A stretch of 64,000 nucleotides of DNA, taken from the NCBI GenBank assembly GCA_021738625.1, contig JAIPBS010000003.1:62001-126000 (forward strand), in the 5' to 3' direction. A model generated the notes under the pieces. That model worked only from the letters and a program-made list of their open reading frames with translations, was not told the DNA's origin and searched no databases. Below, piece after piece: positions 27,563 through 36,500 of this stretch (positions within the stretch are counted from its first letter, which is position 1; every line of letters starts with the position of its first letter). Both the position numbers and the translations under genes were made by a program. Source of the stretch: Bacteroidales bacterium (GTDB taxonomy: Bacteria > Bacteroidota > Bacteroidia > Bacteroidales > JAIOZK01).

Positions 27563-28471
27563 ATGAATCAGGCATCAAACTTTGTTGAAGGCGTTGATCT
27601 CTCATTTTATATCATACTCGGGATATCCGTTTTCTTCCTTGTCGGGATCACCGCAACAATGATCTGGTTTGTGGTCCGCTACAGGAAATCGAAAAGTCCC
27701 AAAGCGAAAAACATTGAAGGAAACAACAAGCTTGAGATCCTCTGGACTGTGATCCCTACCCTGCTTGTTTTGGTGATGTTTTATTATGGCTGGACCGAAT
27801 ATGAACCCATGCGCAAGGTCCCGAAAGACGCCATGGTGGTAAAAGCCCACGGGCAGATGTGGAGCTGGTCGTTCGAATACGATGACGGAAGGCGCAGCGA
27901 AGAACTTGTGGTACCTTTGAATAAGCCCGTTAAACTTGAGTTGATCTCCCACGATGTGTTGCATAGCCTTTATATACCCGCCTTCAGGATCAAAGAAGAT
28001 CTGGTTCCGGGCAAAGACAATTACATGTGGTTTTTGCCGCAGAAAGTCGGCGAATACGATATCTTTTGCGCTGAATATTGCGGTGAACGGCATTCCTATA
28101 TGCTTTCGATGGTTCGGGTGCTTACCGAACAGGAATACAATACCTGGTATGAGGAAAAGCTGGGTAAATCAGACGATCCGCCCGGCCTGCAAATTTTAAA
28201 ACAAAATGCCTGCCTGAGCTGTCACTCCAGGGACGGTACCGAGATCGTAGGTCCGACATTTAAAGGGATTTGGGGAAGAAATGAAGTGGTTATAACCGAT
28301 GGTGAAGAACGGGAAATCACGGTCGACAAGGATTACATCCTCCATTCCATTTACGAACCCGACGCGGATGTGGTAAAAGGATTCAATGCAGGGCAAATGA
28401 TCTCTTACAAAAACACCATCTCCGAAGAACAGATCGATCAGATCATTGAATATCTGAAAACGCTGCAATAG
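27563..28471 (+). CDS. ctaC: Cytochrome c oxidase subunit II with fused cytochrome c domain
   Basis: A 302-residue subunit II. Two N-terminal helices anchor a periplasmic cupredoxin domain with the CuA ligands HDVLHS near residue 131 and AEYCGERHSYMLSM near 172. A C-terminal class I cytochrome c domain follows (CLSCHS near residue 214, probable axial Met in AGQMISYKN). The fusion defines a caa3-type oxidase that takes electrons directly from a cytochrome c or from ActE. It is the last structural gene of the operon; an 11-bp tandem repeat array begins about 50 bp downstream. Confidence 0.95.
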   Translation: MNQASNFVEGVDLSFYIILGISVFFLVGITATMIWFVVRYRKSKSPKAKNIEGNNKLEILWTVIPTLLVLVMFYYGWTEYEPMRKVPKDAMVVKAHGQMWSWSFEYDDGRRSEELVVPLNKPVKLELISHDVLHSLYIPAFRIKEDLVPGKDNYMWFLPQKVGEYDIFCAEYCGERHSYMLSMVRVLTEQEYNTWYEEKLGKSDDPPGLQILKQNACLSCHSRDGTEIVGPTFKGIWGRNEVVITDGEEREITVDKDYILHSIYEPDADVVKGFNAGQMISYKNTISEEQIDQIIEYLKTLQ

Positions 28472-28519
28472 CAGGGAGCAGGGAGCCTGGAGCCACTTAA
28501 GATTAACTAATGAACAACT

Positions 28520-28665
28520 GAATGACCATCGAATGACCATCGAATGACCATCGAATGACCATCGAATGACCATCGAATGACCATCGAATGACCATCGAGT
28601 GACCATCGAATGACTATTGAATGACCACTGAATTTCTACTGAGTGACTACTGAATGACCATCGAA
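28520..28665. repeat. 11-bp minisatellite upstream of heme O synthase
   Basis: Thirteen head-to-tail units of GAATGACCATC occupy 28520-28662. The first seven are identical; later ones show substitutions (for example GAGTGACCATC, GAATGACTATT, GAATTTCTACT), and the thirteenth is again perfect. A fourteenth, broken unit (GAATTATGACA) contains the ATG of the next gene. The 11-bp period does not keep a reading frame and is near the DNA helical repeat. On the minus strand the array makes a spurious repetitive ORF, which I do not annotate. Confidence 0.95.
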
Positions 28666-28667
28666 TT

Positions 28668-29549
28668 ATGACAAACAAGAAACACAACAATATATTCAAG
28701 ATACTGATGGAACTCGGCAAGGTACGCATCACCTTTGCCGTTTCGCTCACCACAATAACAGCTTATGTAATTGCAAAGGGCGGTTTCGACAGCGGTTTGA
28801 TCCTGCCGACCCTGGGGATATTTCTGCTGGCCTGCGGTTCTTCCGCCATCAATCATTTTCAGGAAAGGGATAAGGACAGCATCATGGAAAGAACCAAAGA
28901 CCGCCCGATCCCTTCCGGCAGGATTTCGGCCGGCATGACCTTGCTGATCGCTTTCATCTGGTCGGCCACCGGGGCCTATCTGATCTGGCTCGGCTCCAAC
29001 CTTCTGGCCATGCAGTTGGGTCTTCTGGCCCTCATCTGGTACAATGCCATTTACACACCTTTGAAAAAGGTGACGGCTTTCGCAGTGGTGCCAGGGTCGG
29101 TGATCGGCGCCATCCCCCCGGTTGTAGGTTGGATCGCCGGCGGTGGTTCACTGTCCGATCCCAGGATCATGATATTGGCCTTTTTCTTTTTCATCTGGCA
29201 GGTTCCGCATTTCTGGCTGCTTTTACTCAAATTTGGAAAGGAATATGAAAAAGCCGGCTTTCCCTCGCTCACATCTATCTACTCTAACAAACAGATCAAA
29301 AACATCACATTTATCTGGACCCTGTCCACGGCCATAACCGCCCTTATGATCCCGGCTTTTGATATCATCAACTCCATGGTGATTAAGATCGGTTTCCTTT
29401 TGGCCGCCCTCTGGCTGATCATTGTTTTCAGCAGACTGATCCTGTCCAAAAAAGAAACTTTCAGCCCCTTTTTCTTTTTTATGCGGATCAATTATTTCGT
29501 TCTGACCATTTTGGTCCTGCTGATAGCGGATATCTACATGCCGGTTTAA
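28668..29549 (+). CDS. ctaB: Protoheme IX farnesyltransferase (heme O synthase)
   Basis: Adds a farnesyl group to heme B to give heme O for the oxidase. It is a UbiA-superfamily membrane enzyme of 293 residues with the signature NHFQERDKDSIMERTKDRP near residue 62 and the second acidic region near residue 190 (FGKEYEKAGFPSL). The start codon lies inside the final degenerate unit of the 11-bp repeat. No heme A synthase (ctaA/COX15) is present in the window, so the oxidase either uses heme O or gets heme A from an enzyme encoded elsewhere. Confidence 0.94.
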   Translation: MTNKKHNNIFKILMELGKVRITFAVSLTTITAYVIAKGGFDSGLILPTLGIFLLACGSSAINHFQERDKDSIMERTKDRPIPSGRISAGMTLLIAFIWSATGAYLIWLGSNLLAMQLGLLALIWYNAIYTPLKKVTAFAVVPGSVIGAIPPVVGWIAGGGSLSDPRIMILAFFFFIWQVPHFWLLLLKFGKEYEKAGFPSLTSIYSNKQIKNITFIWTLSTAITALMIPAFDIINSMVIKIGFLLAALWLIIVFSRLILSKKETFSPFFFFMRINYFVLTILVLLIADIYMPV

Positions 29550-29722
29550 AGCCGAACAACTCCTTTGCGAATATTTACCAGGCTGATTTACTTTTTCTAA
29601 TTTTATTGTTTCCAAAGAAATTGTAAATAGCTTTCACAACCATGGAAAAAAACCATCACCATTCCCTCAATAAAAAATTGCTGGATAAAAAGGAAACCGC
29701 AATTGGGGACGAGCTTGCAACC

Positions 29723-30171
29723 TGATCCCTTTGATCAACAGCGAGCTGAATATGTTCAGGAAGCAAGCCACCCCCAAATCACTTCGCGTTATAGCGGATT
29801 TTGATCGAGAGCAGGAAGTCATCGTATCCGTCGATCCGGATATGATTTCACTGGTGATCCGCAACCTGGTATCCAATGCCATCAAATTCAGCTATAAGGA
29901 TGCGGATATAGAATTGGAACTCAGGAAAAACGACAGATATGCCAGGGTGTCGGTCAGGGATCACCGGACCTGGTATGTACCCTGAAGCCCTGAACAGCAT
30001 TTTTAAGGGAGGCATTAAAAGCACCCCAGGGTACAGCCGGTGAAGTCGGTTCGGGCCTGGGCCTGAAACTCTGTAAGGACTTCGTGGAAAAACGGCGTAA
30101 AGCTGACCGCAGAATGCCGGCAGGGTAAAGGAAGCACCTTCGGTTTCTCCCTTCCACTCAGTGTTATTTAG
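29723..30171 (+). pseudogene. Remnant of a sensor histidine kinase (HATPase domain)
   Basis: Reading across frames gives the end of a dimerisation domain and a GHKL ATPase: LIPLINSELNMFRKQA, the N-box IRNLVSNAIKFS, then a G1-like GPGMYPEALNSIFK and the G2 box GSGLGLKLCKDFVEK, ending GSTFGFSLPLSV-stop. The frame breaks at about 29965 (one extra base in GATCACCGGA, where GATACCGGA would give DTG). It breaks again near 30029 and 30090. No sensor domain or phosphoacceptor His is found upstream; 29642-29722 holds only a short open stretch. The fragment cannot make a working kinase. Confidence 0.85.
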
Positions 30172-30192
30172 AAAGAATACAAATTATTTTAA

Positions 30193-30226
30193 TTTCGGTA
30201 AGCAAATACTCAAATCACTATATTTG
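30193..30226 (+). promoter_or_regulatory. Candidate promoter for the cytochrome bd operon
   Basis: TATATTTG (30219-30226) matches the -7 consensus TAnnTTTG exactly. TTTC (30193-30196) stands 22 bp upstream as an imperfect -33 element. It lies 20 bp before the DUF4492 gene, so transcription would start very near that gene's ATG. Confidence 0.45.
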
Positions 30227-30246
30227 ATCCATTAATTTACCGGAAC

Positions 30247-30462
30247 ATGAATCTGCTAAAAAAAGTATTTCACTTCTATATTGATGGTTTCAGAAACATG
30301 GACCGGCTTGGCAAAAAACTATGGATCATCATCTTGCTAAAACTTTTCATTTTCTTCATCATTCTCCGCCTGGTCTTCTTCCCAAATTTCCTCAACAAGC
30401 AATTCGATTCAAAAGAGCAAAAAGGCGATTACGTACTTGATCAAATAACAAAAACAAAATAG
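30247..30462 (+). CDS. DUF4492 small membrane protein, cytochrome bd-associated
   Basis: A 71-residue protein with one hydrophobic helix (about residues 26-46, WIIILLKLFIFFIILRLVFF) after an amphipathic start MNLLKKVFHFYIDGFRNM, which matches DUF4492. It is separated from cydA by one base, so the two are almost certainly co-translated. The family has no proven role; its regular place in front of cydAB suggests an assembly factor or accessory subunit of cytochrome bd. Confidence 0.82.
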   Translation: MNLLKKVFHFYIDGFRNMDRLGKKLWIIILLKLFIFFIILRLVFFPNFLNKQFDSKEQKGDYVLDQITKTK

Positions 30463-30463
30463 T

Positions 30464-32071
30464 ATGGAGAATTTCGACATGTCATTGATTGACTGGTCGC
30501 GGGGACAATTTGCCCTGACAGCCTTCTACCATTGGCTGTTCGTGCCCTTAACGCTGGGTCTGTCATTTATCGTGGCCTTCATGGAGACCATTTACGTAAG
30601 GACCGGCAATCCCGAGTGGAAGCGGATCACCAAATTCTGGATGATCCTATTCGGCATCAACTTTGCCATAGGCGTGGCAACCGGGCTTATCCTGGAGTTT
30701 GAGTTCGGCACCAACTGGTCGAACTACAGCTGGTTCGTGGGCGATATTTTCGGAGCGCCTCTGGCTGTGGAAGGCATCATGGCCTTCTTCCTGGAATCCA
30801 CTTTCGTGGCGGTAATGTTTTTCGGCTGGAACAAAGTCAGCAAAAGATTCCACCTGACCTCCACCTGGCTGGTGGCTCTCGGAGCCAACCTTTCGGCACT
30901 GTGGATTTTGGTTGCCAATGCCTGGATGCAGAACCCCGTTGGCACAGAGTTCAATTTCGACATCGCCCGGAACGAGATGACCAGTTTCTGGGCTGTGCTG
31001 TTCTCGCCAACAGCCATCAGCAAGTTTCTGCACACCATCACTTCAGGCTTTGTGCTGGCCTCCATTTTCGTGATGGGAATTAGTTCGTGGTATCTGCTTA
31101 AAAGAAGGCATATCCTGTTTGCCAAACGCAGCATGGTAGTTGCCGGCACTTTTGGCATCCTTTCATCCGTATTCCTGGTGTTTTCAGGCGATGAATCCGC
31201 CAGGGAAATGGCCCGCGTGCAGCCCATGAAATTCGCAGCCATGGAGGGACTTTACAAAGGGACTACCAATGCCCCTTTAATTGCCATCGGGTTTATGGAA
31301 AAACCAACGCCTCCCGGGCTTGAAAGGGATTTCGCCTTCAAGATCGAAATTCCGAACATGCTTTCCTATATGGCTTATCTTGATGTCAATAAATTCGTAC
31401 CCGGTATTGAAGATTTGCTGTGGGGAAATGAAAAACAAAACATACGATCATACGAAGACAAGGTCAAAAAAGGGAAAAAAGCAATTCAAGCGCTGGCCCT
31501 TTACAAAAGATCGGCTAAAATATCGGATTCGTTAAAGTTTGCAGGCGACACAGCCAGAGCTGACAAACATAAAAATACCGCAAACGAAGCCCTGGCTATA
31601 TTTAAAACCAACTTCAAAGACCCGGACGGCAGTTACAATTTCGGATACGGATACTATGCCGGCCACGGACGCAGCATCAAAGAGCTGATCCCCGATGTGC
31701 CCACAGCCTTTTACTCATTTCACCTGATGGTGATCCTGGGCGTGCATTTCGGCATTGTTTTCCTGCTGGGCATGATCTTCATATATAAAAGAAAAATCAT
31801 TAAAAAAAGATGGTACCTCTGGATCACTTTCTGGACCATCCCGCTGGCATACATTGCTACCATGCTCGGCTGGCTGCTTGCGGAGATGGGCCGACAACCC
31901 TGGGTGATACAGGACCTGATGCCTACCCTGTCGGCAGTGTCCCAGCTTGACTCCTCATCCGTGAAGCTCACCTTCTGGATATTTGCAGGCTTGTTCACAG
32001 CTTTGCTGCTCGCCGATTTCTTCATTTTGCGCAGACAAATTCTTATCGGACCAAAAGAAGGAGGGAAATAA
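30464..32071 (+). CDS. cydA: Cytochrome bd ubiquinol oxidase subunit I
   Basis: The quinol-oxidising, heme-bearing subunit of cytochrome bd, 535 residues. Visible features are the N-terminal DWSRGQFALTAFYHWLFVPLTLGLS with a heme-ligand His, the Q-loop region between helices VI and VII (about 265-380), and the conserved EMGRQPWVIQDLMPT near residue 470. An insertion rich in Lys, Asp and Ala (about residues 320-390) lies in the Q-loop region. The oxidase gives a high-affinity, non-proton-pumping route that bypasses ACIII and caa3. cydB starts two bases after the stop. Confidence 0.95.
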   Translation: MENFDMSLIDWSRGQFALTAFYHWLFVPLTLGLSFIVAFMETIYVRTGNPEWKRITKFWMILFGINFAIGVATGLILEFEFGTNWSNYSWFVGDIFGAPLAVEGIMAFFLESTFVAVMFFGWNKVSKRFHLTSTWLVALGANLSALWILVANAWMQNPVGTEFNFDIARNEMTSFWAVLFSPTAISKFLHTITSGFVLASIFVMGISSWYLLKRRHILFAKRSMVVAGTFGILSSVFLVFSGDESAREMARVQPMKFAAMEGLYKGTTNAPLIAIGFMEKPTPPGLERDFAFKIEIPNMLSYMAYLDVNKFVPGIEDLLWGNEKQNIRSYEDKVKKGKKAIQALALYKRSAKISDSLKFAGDTARADKHKNTANEALAIFKTNFKDPDGSYNFGYGYYAGHGRSIKELIPDVPTAFYSFHLMVILGVHFGIVFLLGMIFIYKRKIIKKRWYLWITFWTIPLAYIATMLGWLLAEMGRQPWVIQDLMPTLSAVSQLDSSSVKLTFWIFAGLFTALLLADFFILRRQILIGPKEGGK

Positions 32072-32073
32072 TC

Positions 32074-33225
32074 ATGTTTGAAAATTTTTCACATAGCGTA
32101 TTGCAGCATTACTGGTGGATCATTGTATCATTGCTGGCTGCCATCCTTGTCTTTCTGATGTTCGTTCAGGGCGGGCAAACTTTTGTCTATTCCCTGGGCA
32201 AAACCAAAACACAACGCAAGATGGTAGTGAACGCCCTGGGAAGAAAATGGGAATTCACATTTACTACCCTTGTAACTTTTGGTGGGGCTTTCTTTGCTTC
32301 CTTCCCCTTGTTTTATGCGACCAGCTTCGGAGGCGCTTACTGGGTGTGGCTGCTGATCCTGTTTGCATTCATCATACAGGCAGTGGCTTATGAGTTCCGG
32401 TCCAAGCCGAACAACATATTCGGTTCAGGCACCTACGAAGCTTTTTTGTTTATCAACGGATTGCTGGGAACCGTTTTGATCGGGACCGCCGTAGCCACCT
32501 TCTTCACCGGTTCTGATTTCAGGCTGGATGACATGAACCGGGTTACCTGGGGAAATTCATGGCGCGGGTTGGAGCTGGCATTTAGTTTCGGACGGTATGA
32601 AACCTATATCAATCTCTCGCTTGGCCTGGCTGTGTTCTTCCTGGCCCGTTCGCTCGGTTTGATGTATTTCCTGAACAGCATTGATGATGAAACCCTGGAT
32701 AAACGCATAAGAAAAAAGCTCTGGTACAGCGCCCTGCTTTTTCTCGTATTGTTCTTGTTTTTTCTGGTGAACATTTTGGTAATGAAGGGTTATGCCGTCG
32801 ATCCCGAAACCAGGATCGTGTTCCTTGAACAATATAAATACCTGAATAACTTGCTCAACATGCCGATCGTGCTTATCATCTTCCTGACGGGAGTTGTGGC
32901 CGTGCTTTTCGGGCTGATCGTCAGCCTGACCAAAGCCAGCACCAAAGGGATCTGGTCGGCAGGTTTCGGGACCATCCTCACGGTTTTCGCGCTTTTATTG
33001 GTCGCAGGCTTCAACAACACGGCTTTCTATCCCTCATATTCGAACCTGCAAAGCAGCCTCACAATCGCGAATGCCTCATCAAGCAAATACACCCTGACGG
33101 CCATGAGCTATGTTTCGCTTGTTGTGCCTTTCGTGATCGCATACATCTGGTATGCCTGGAAAGCCATCAACAAAAAGAAGATAGATGAAGAAGAAATGAG
33201 CGATGAAGAATCGCATGCTTATTAA
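32074..33225 (+). CDS. cydB: Cytochrome bd ubiquinol oxidase subunit II
   Basis: A 383-residue polytopic partner of CydA. It begins MFENFSHSVLQHYWWIIVSLLAAILVFLMFVQGGQTF, has the conserved WEFTFTTLVTFGGAFFASFPLFYATSFGGAY-like block near residue 62 and ends in a charged cytosolic tail. CydB does not bind heme in known structures but is needed for assembly and stability. A 39-codon ORF follows after 24 bp. Confidence 0.94.
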   Translation: MFENFSHSVLQHYWWIIVSLLAAILVFLMFVQGGQTFVYSLGKTKTQRKMVVNALGRKWEFTFTTLVTFGGAFFASFPLFYATSFGGAYWVWLLILFAFIIQAVAYEFRSKPNNIFGSGTYEAFLFINGLLGTVLIGTAVATFFTGSDFRLDDMNRVTWGNSWRGLELAFSFGRYETYINLSLGLAVFFLARSLGLMYFLNSIDDETLDKRIRKKLWYSALLFLVLFLFFLVNILVMKGYAVDPETRIVFLEQYKYLNNLLNMPIVLIIFLTGVVAVLFGLIVSLTKASTKGIWSAGFGTILTVFALLLVAGFNNTAFYPSYSNLQSSLTIANASSSKYTLTAMSYVSLVVPFVIAYIWYAWKAINKKKIDEEEMSDEESHAY

Positions 33226-33249
33226 TCAATAATTAAAAGAAACACCATT

Positions 33250-33369
33250 ATGTATACAGAAGAAATATTATGGTTATTGAGCTGGCCGGCATTTATTGTT
33301 CTCAGCTATTATGCGGTCAGGTTTGCCCTGAAGAAGTTCGAAAAGCTTCCCGAAGAAGGTGCAGAATAA
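33250..33369 (+). CDS. 39-residue single-helix protein, CydX-like
   Basis: ATG at 33250 opens a 39-codon frame ending TAA at 33369. The product starts MYTEEILWLLSWPAFIVLSY, has one hydrophobic helix (residues 7-23) and a basic then acidic tail (RFALKKFEKLPEEGAE). Its size, topology and place directly behind cydB match the small third subunits of cytochrome bd (CydX/CydS), although sequence similarity to the proteobacterial CydX is not evident. It lies before a strong terminator, so it would share the cydAB transcript. Confidence 0.72.
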   Translation: MYTEEILWLLSWPAFIVLSYYAVRFALKKFEKLPEEGAE

Positions 33370-33398
33370 TAAAGGCTGTTAAGACCGCGTTTTAAATG

Positions 33399-33434
33399 TC
33401 TCTTTCCTCAAAAGCCAGGGGAAAGAGATTTTTT
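33399..33434 (+). terminator. Intrinsic terminator of the cydAB operon
   Basis: TCTCTTTCC (33399-33407) pairs with GGAAAGAGA (33420-33428) around a 12-nt loop, followed directly by TTTTTT. It lies 29 bp after the small ORF and marks the end of the respiratory locus. Confidence 0.88.
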
Positions 33435-33537
33435 CAACAAATGATTAACCAACCCTTAAGCGGATTTGGTTGTCCTAAAAATTGATGATTATTTATTAAC
33501 TTTACGTAATTAAAAAACAACTAATTAAAGGATTATT

Positions 33538-36500
33538 ATGATACGCTCCATTTTTACTTTGATCCTGGCACTGATCTTTGGCACCCAAATACTTGCGCAG
33601 GAGACAAACGAAAAAGAAAATAAAAACTATTCCGAATTTCCTTACTGGATCGAGATGATGCAGGACCCGGAAGCCAATTATTACGAAACCGTTAAAGCTT
33701 TCGAGGAATATTGGGAAGGACGTGAGATCACCAGGGGAAACGGTTGGAAACCTTTCAAGAGATGGGAATACATTACCGAATTCCGCATCAACCCCAATGG
33801 TGACCTTCTGCCCGCTGATCATGACCGAAATGCCTATTATGAGTTTATGAAAAACAATCCCCCCGAAAGGGATTTCACAGGCGACTGGACCAACATGGGA
33901 CCGTTCACCCTTCCACTTGGCGATCGCGGTTACCAGGGACTCGGCCGGATCAACGATGTGGCCTTTCATCCCACGGACGCCGATATCCTTTATATCGGCG
34001 CTCCCTCAGGCGGCCTTTGGAAAACCACCGATGGTGGCGACACCTGGTCCAGTACCACCGATATCCTCCCGACACTTGGCGTTTCTGCCATTATCGTTGA
34101 TTACAACGATCCGGATAACATTTACATGGGCACCGGCGACCGCGATGCGGGAGATGCCCCCGGACTGGGTGTTTACAGAAGCACCGACGCAGGAGCGACA
34201 TGGGAGGAATGGAGCAACGGCATGGGCGAAAAAACAGTCGGCCGTATGATCCAGCACCCCACCAACCCCCAGATAATGCTTGCCGCCACCAGCGGAGGTA
34301 TCTATAAAACCACCGACGCCGGAGCCACATGGGTGCAGAAAAAGCCCGGCAGCTTTAAAGAAATTGTGTTTAAAAGCGACGACCCCGCCGTGATCTACGC
34401 AGCCAGCGGAGGAGATTTTTACAAATCGACAGATACGGGTGAAACTTGGACGGAGAAAACAAACGGCTTGCCGGGAGGCGCACGCGGCGTGATCGCGGTA
34501 ACCCCCGACGATACCGAAATGGTGTATTTTCTTATTGCCAATTCACAATCATTTAAAGGTCTTTACAGATCGCTGGATGCAGGTGAAAGCTTCCTGGAGA
34601 TGTCGACCTCTCCCAACATCATGAGCTGGGGATGTAACGGCGGAAGCGGCGGACAGGCCTGGTACGACCTGGATGTTTCGGCCGACCCCAACAATGCCGA
34701 TATCATTTATGCAGGTGGAGTCAACTGCTTCAAATCTACCAACGGCGGGATTACCTGGGAAATAAACTCCCATTGGTGGGGCGACTGCGGTGTACCCTCG
34801 GTTCATGCCGACCTGCACGGGCTTGAATGGAACCCGGTGGACGGAAGGCTTTACGCTGTGAACGACGGTGGCATTTACTGGACCGATAACGGTGGAGCCA
34901 CCTGGAACGAGATCACCGACGGACTGCCCATCAGCCAGGCCTATAAGATCGGGCAAAGCGCCACCGCTCGAAACATCGTGATCAACGGCTACCAGGATAA
35001 TGGCACATCAACTTATACAGGATCTTCCTGGCTGAGTGTTTATGGCGGTGACGGTATGGAATGCGCCGTGGACCATGAAGACTCTACCATTTCCTATGCC
35101 ACGCTTTATTATGGTTCGATCTTCAGGCTTACCAACCACAACAACGCATTTCAGGTGGCCGGAAACGGTTATTTCGGCATCAATGAAAGCGGCGCATGGA
35201 TCACCCCCTTCTGCCTGGCTGAACACGATGCCGACATCATGTTTGTCGGATACAACAACGTGTGGAGATCTACCAAGGTGAAAAGCTTCGATCCCGACTG
35301 GGAAAACATCACCAACAACTTTGCAGGCTTCAGTACCAGCACCAACAGGGATGTGGAACATTCACAGGCCGACAACGAAATCCTGTATGTTTCAAGAAAC
35401 AATGGTGAATTTTACAGAAGCGATAATGTACTTGAACAATACCCCGACTGGATCGATCTGACCAACAAATTGCCGGATGCCGGCGATGTGTTTGATATCG
35501 AAGCGCATCCAACCAATCCCGATATCGTTTATATAGCTCAAAACAGAAAAATATACAAATCGGAAGACCGCGGGATGAACTGGGAAGATATCTCTGGCAA
35601 CCTGCCGGATGTCAATATGAATACCATAGTGTATTATGAAAGAAGCCAGGACGGGCTTTATGTGGGTTCCAATGCAGGTATTTATTACCTGGATTCAAAC
35701 ATGACCGATTGGATATCCTTCTCCGATGGATTTCCCGCATCTGCTGAAGTTACCGAGCTTGAAATCTATTACGATCCCGATTCGATTTCCAGAGATGTTA
35801 TCCGCGCAGGAACTTACGGCCGGGGGCTATGGGAATCAGAACCATACTACTACGCCCCGGAGGTTGATTTTTATGCCAGCGAAACCGAACTTCCGCTGGA
35901 TTGCAGCATCAACTTCTTTGACGCCTCTTCGGGCATCCCACACAACTACCAGTGGACATTCGAAGGGGGTACGCCTTCTACATCGTCGGAAATTAATCCA
36001 ACGGATATCACTTACCACGAAGAAGGAACTTTCCTGGTTAAGCTGGTGGTGAGCAATCCTGCAGGAACCGACTCACTGGTGAAAGAAGATTATATTACGG
36101 TGAGTTCCGGGATCCTTCCAACGGTCGAATTCACGACCAGCGATTCCAGTATTTGCGTTGGCAACAGCGCCAGGTTCACGGATGAAACCGAAAATTGCCC
36201 TTCAGGATGGCTCTGGGAATTTGAACCGGATGATGTTGAATTTGTGGAAGGTACCGATGAAAACTCACAAAACCCGGTTGTTCAGTTCAACAATGCTGGC
36301 ATTTATGATGTTACCCTGACGGCAATCAACAGTTCCGGGAACAGCACCATAACAAAAGAAGAATACATACATTCGGGCGGACTTGCTTTGCCCTTCGAGG
36401 AAACCTTTGAAGAAGACAATGTTCTGGCAGGAGGTTCCTGGCAGATCGACAACCCGGACGGAGGCTATACCTGGGGCATAGGACAGGTGGGCGGAACCAC

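Noticed and set aside
28520-28665. CRISPR-like array
   Set aside because: The unit is 11 bp with no spacers and no cas genes nearby; it is a simple tandem repeat. The repetitive minus-strand frame across it is an artefact of the 11-bp period.
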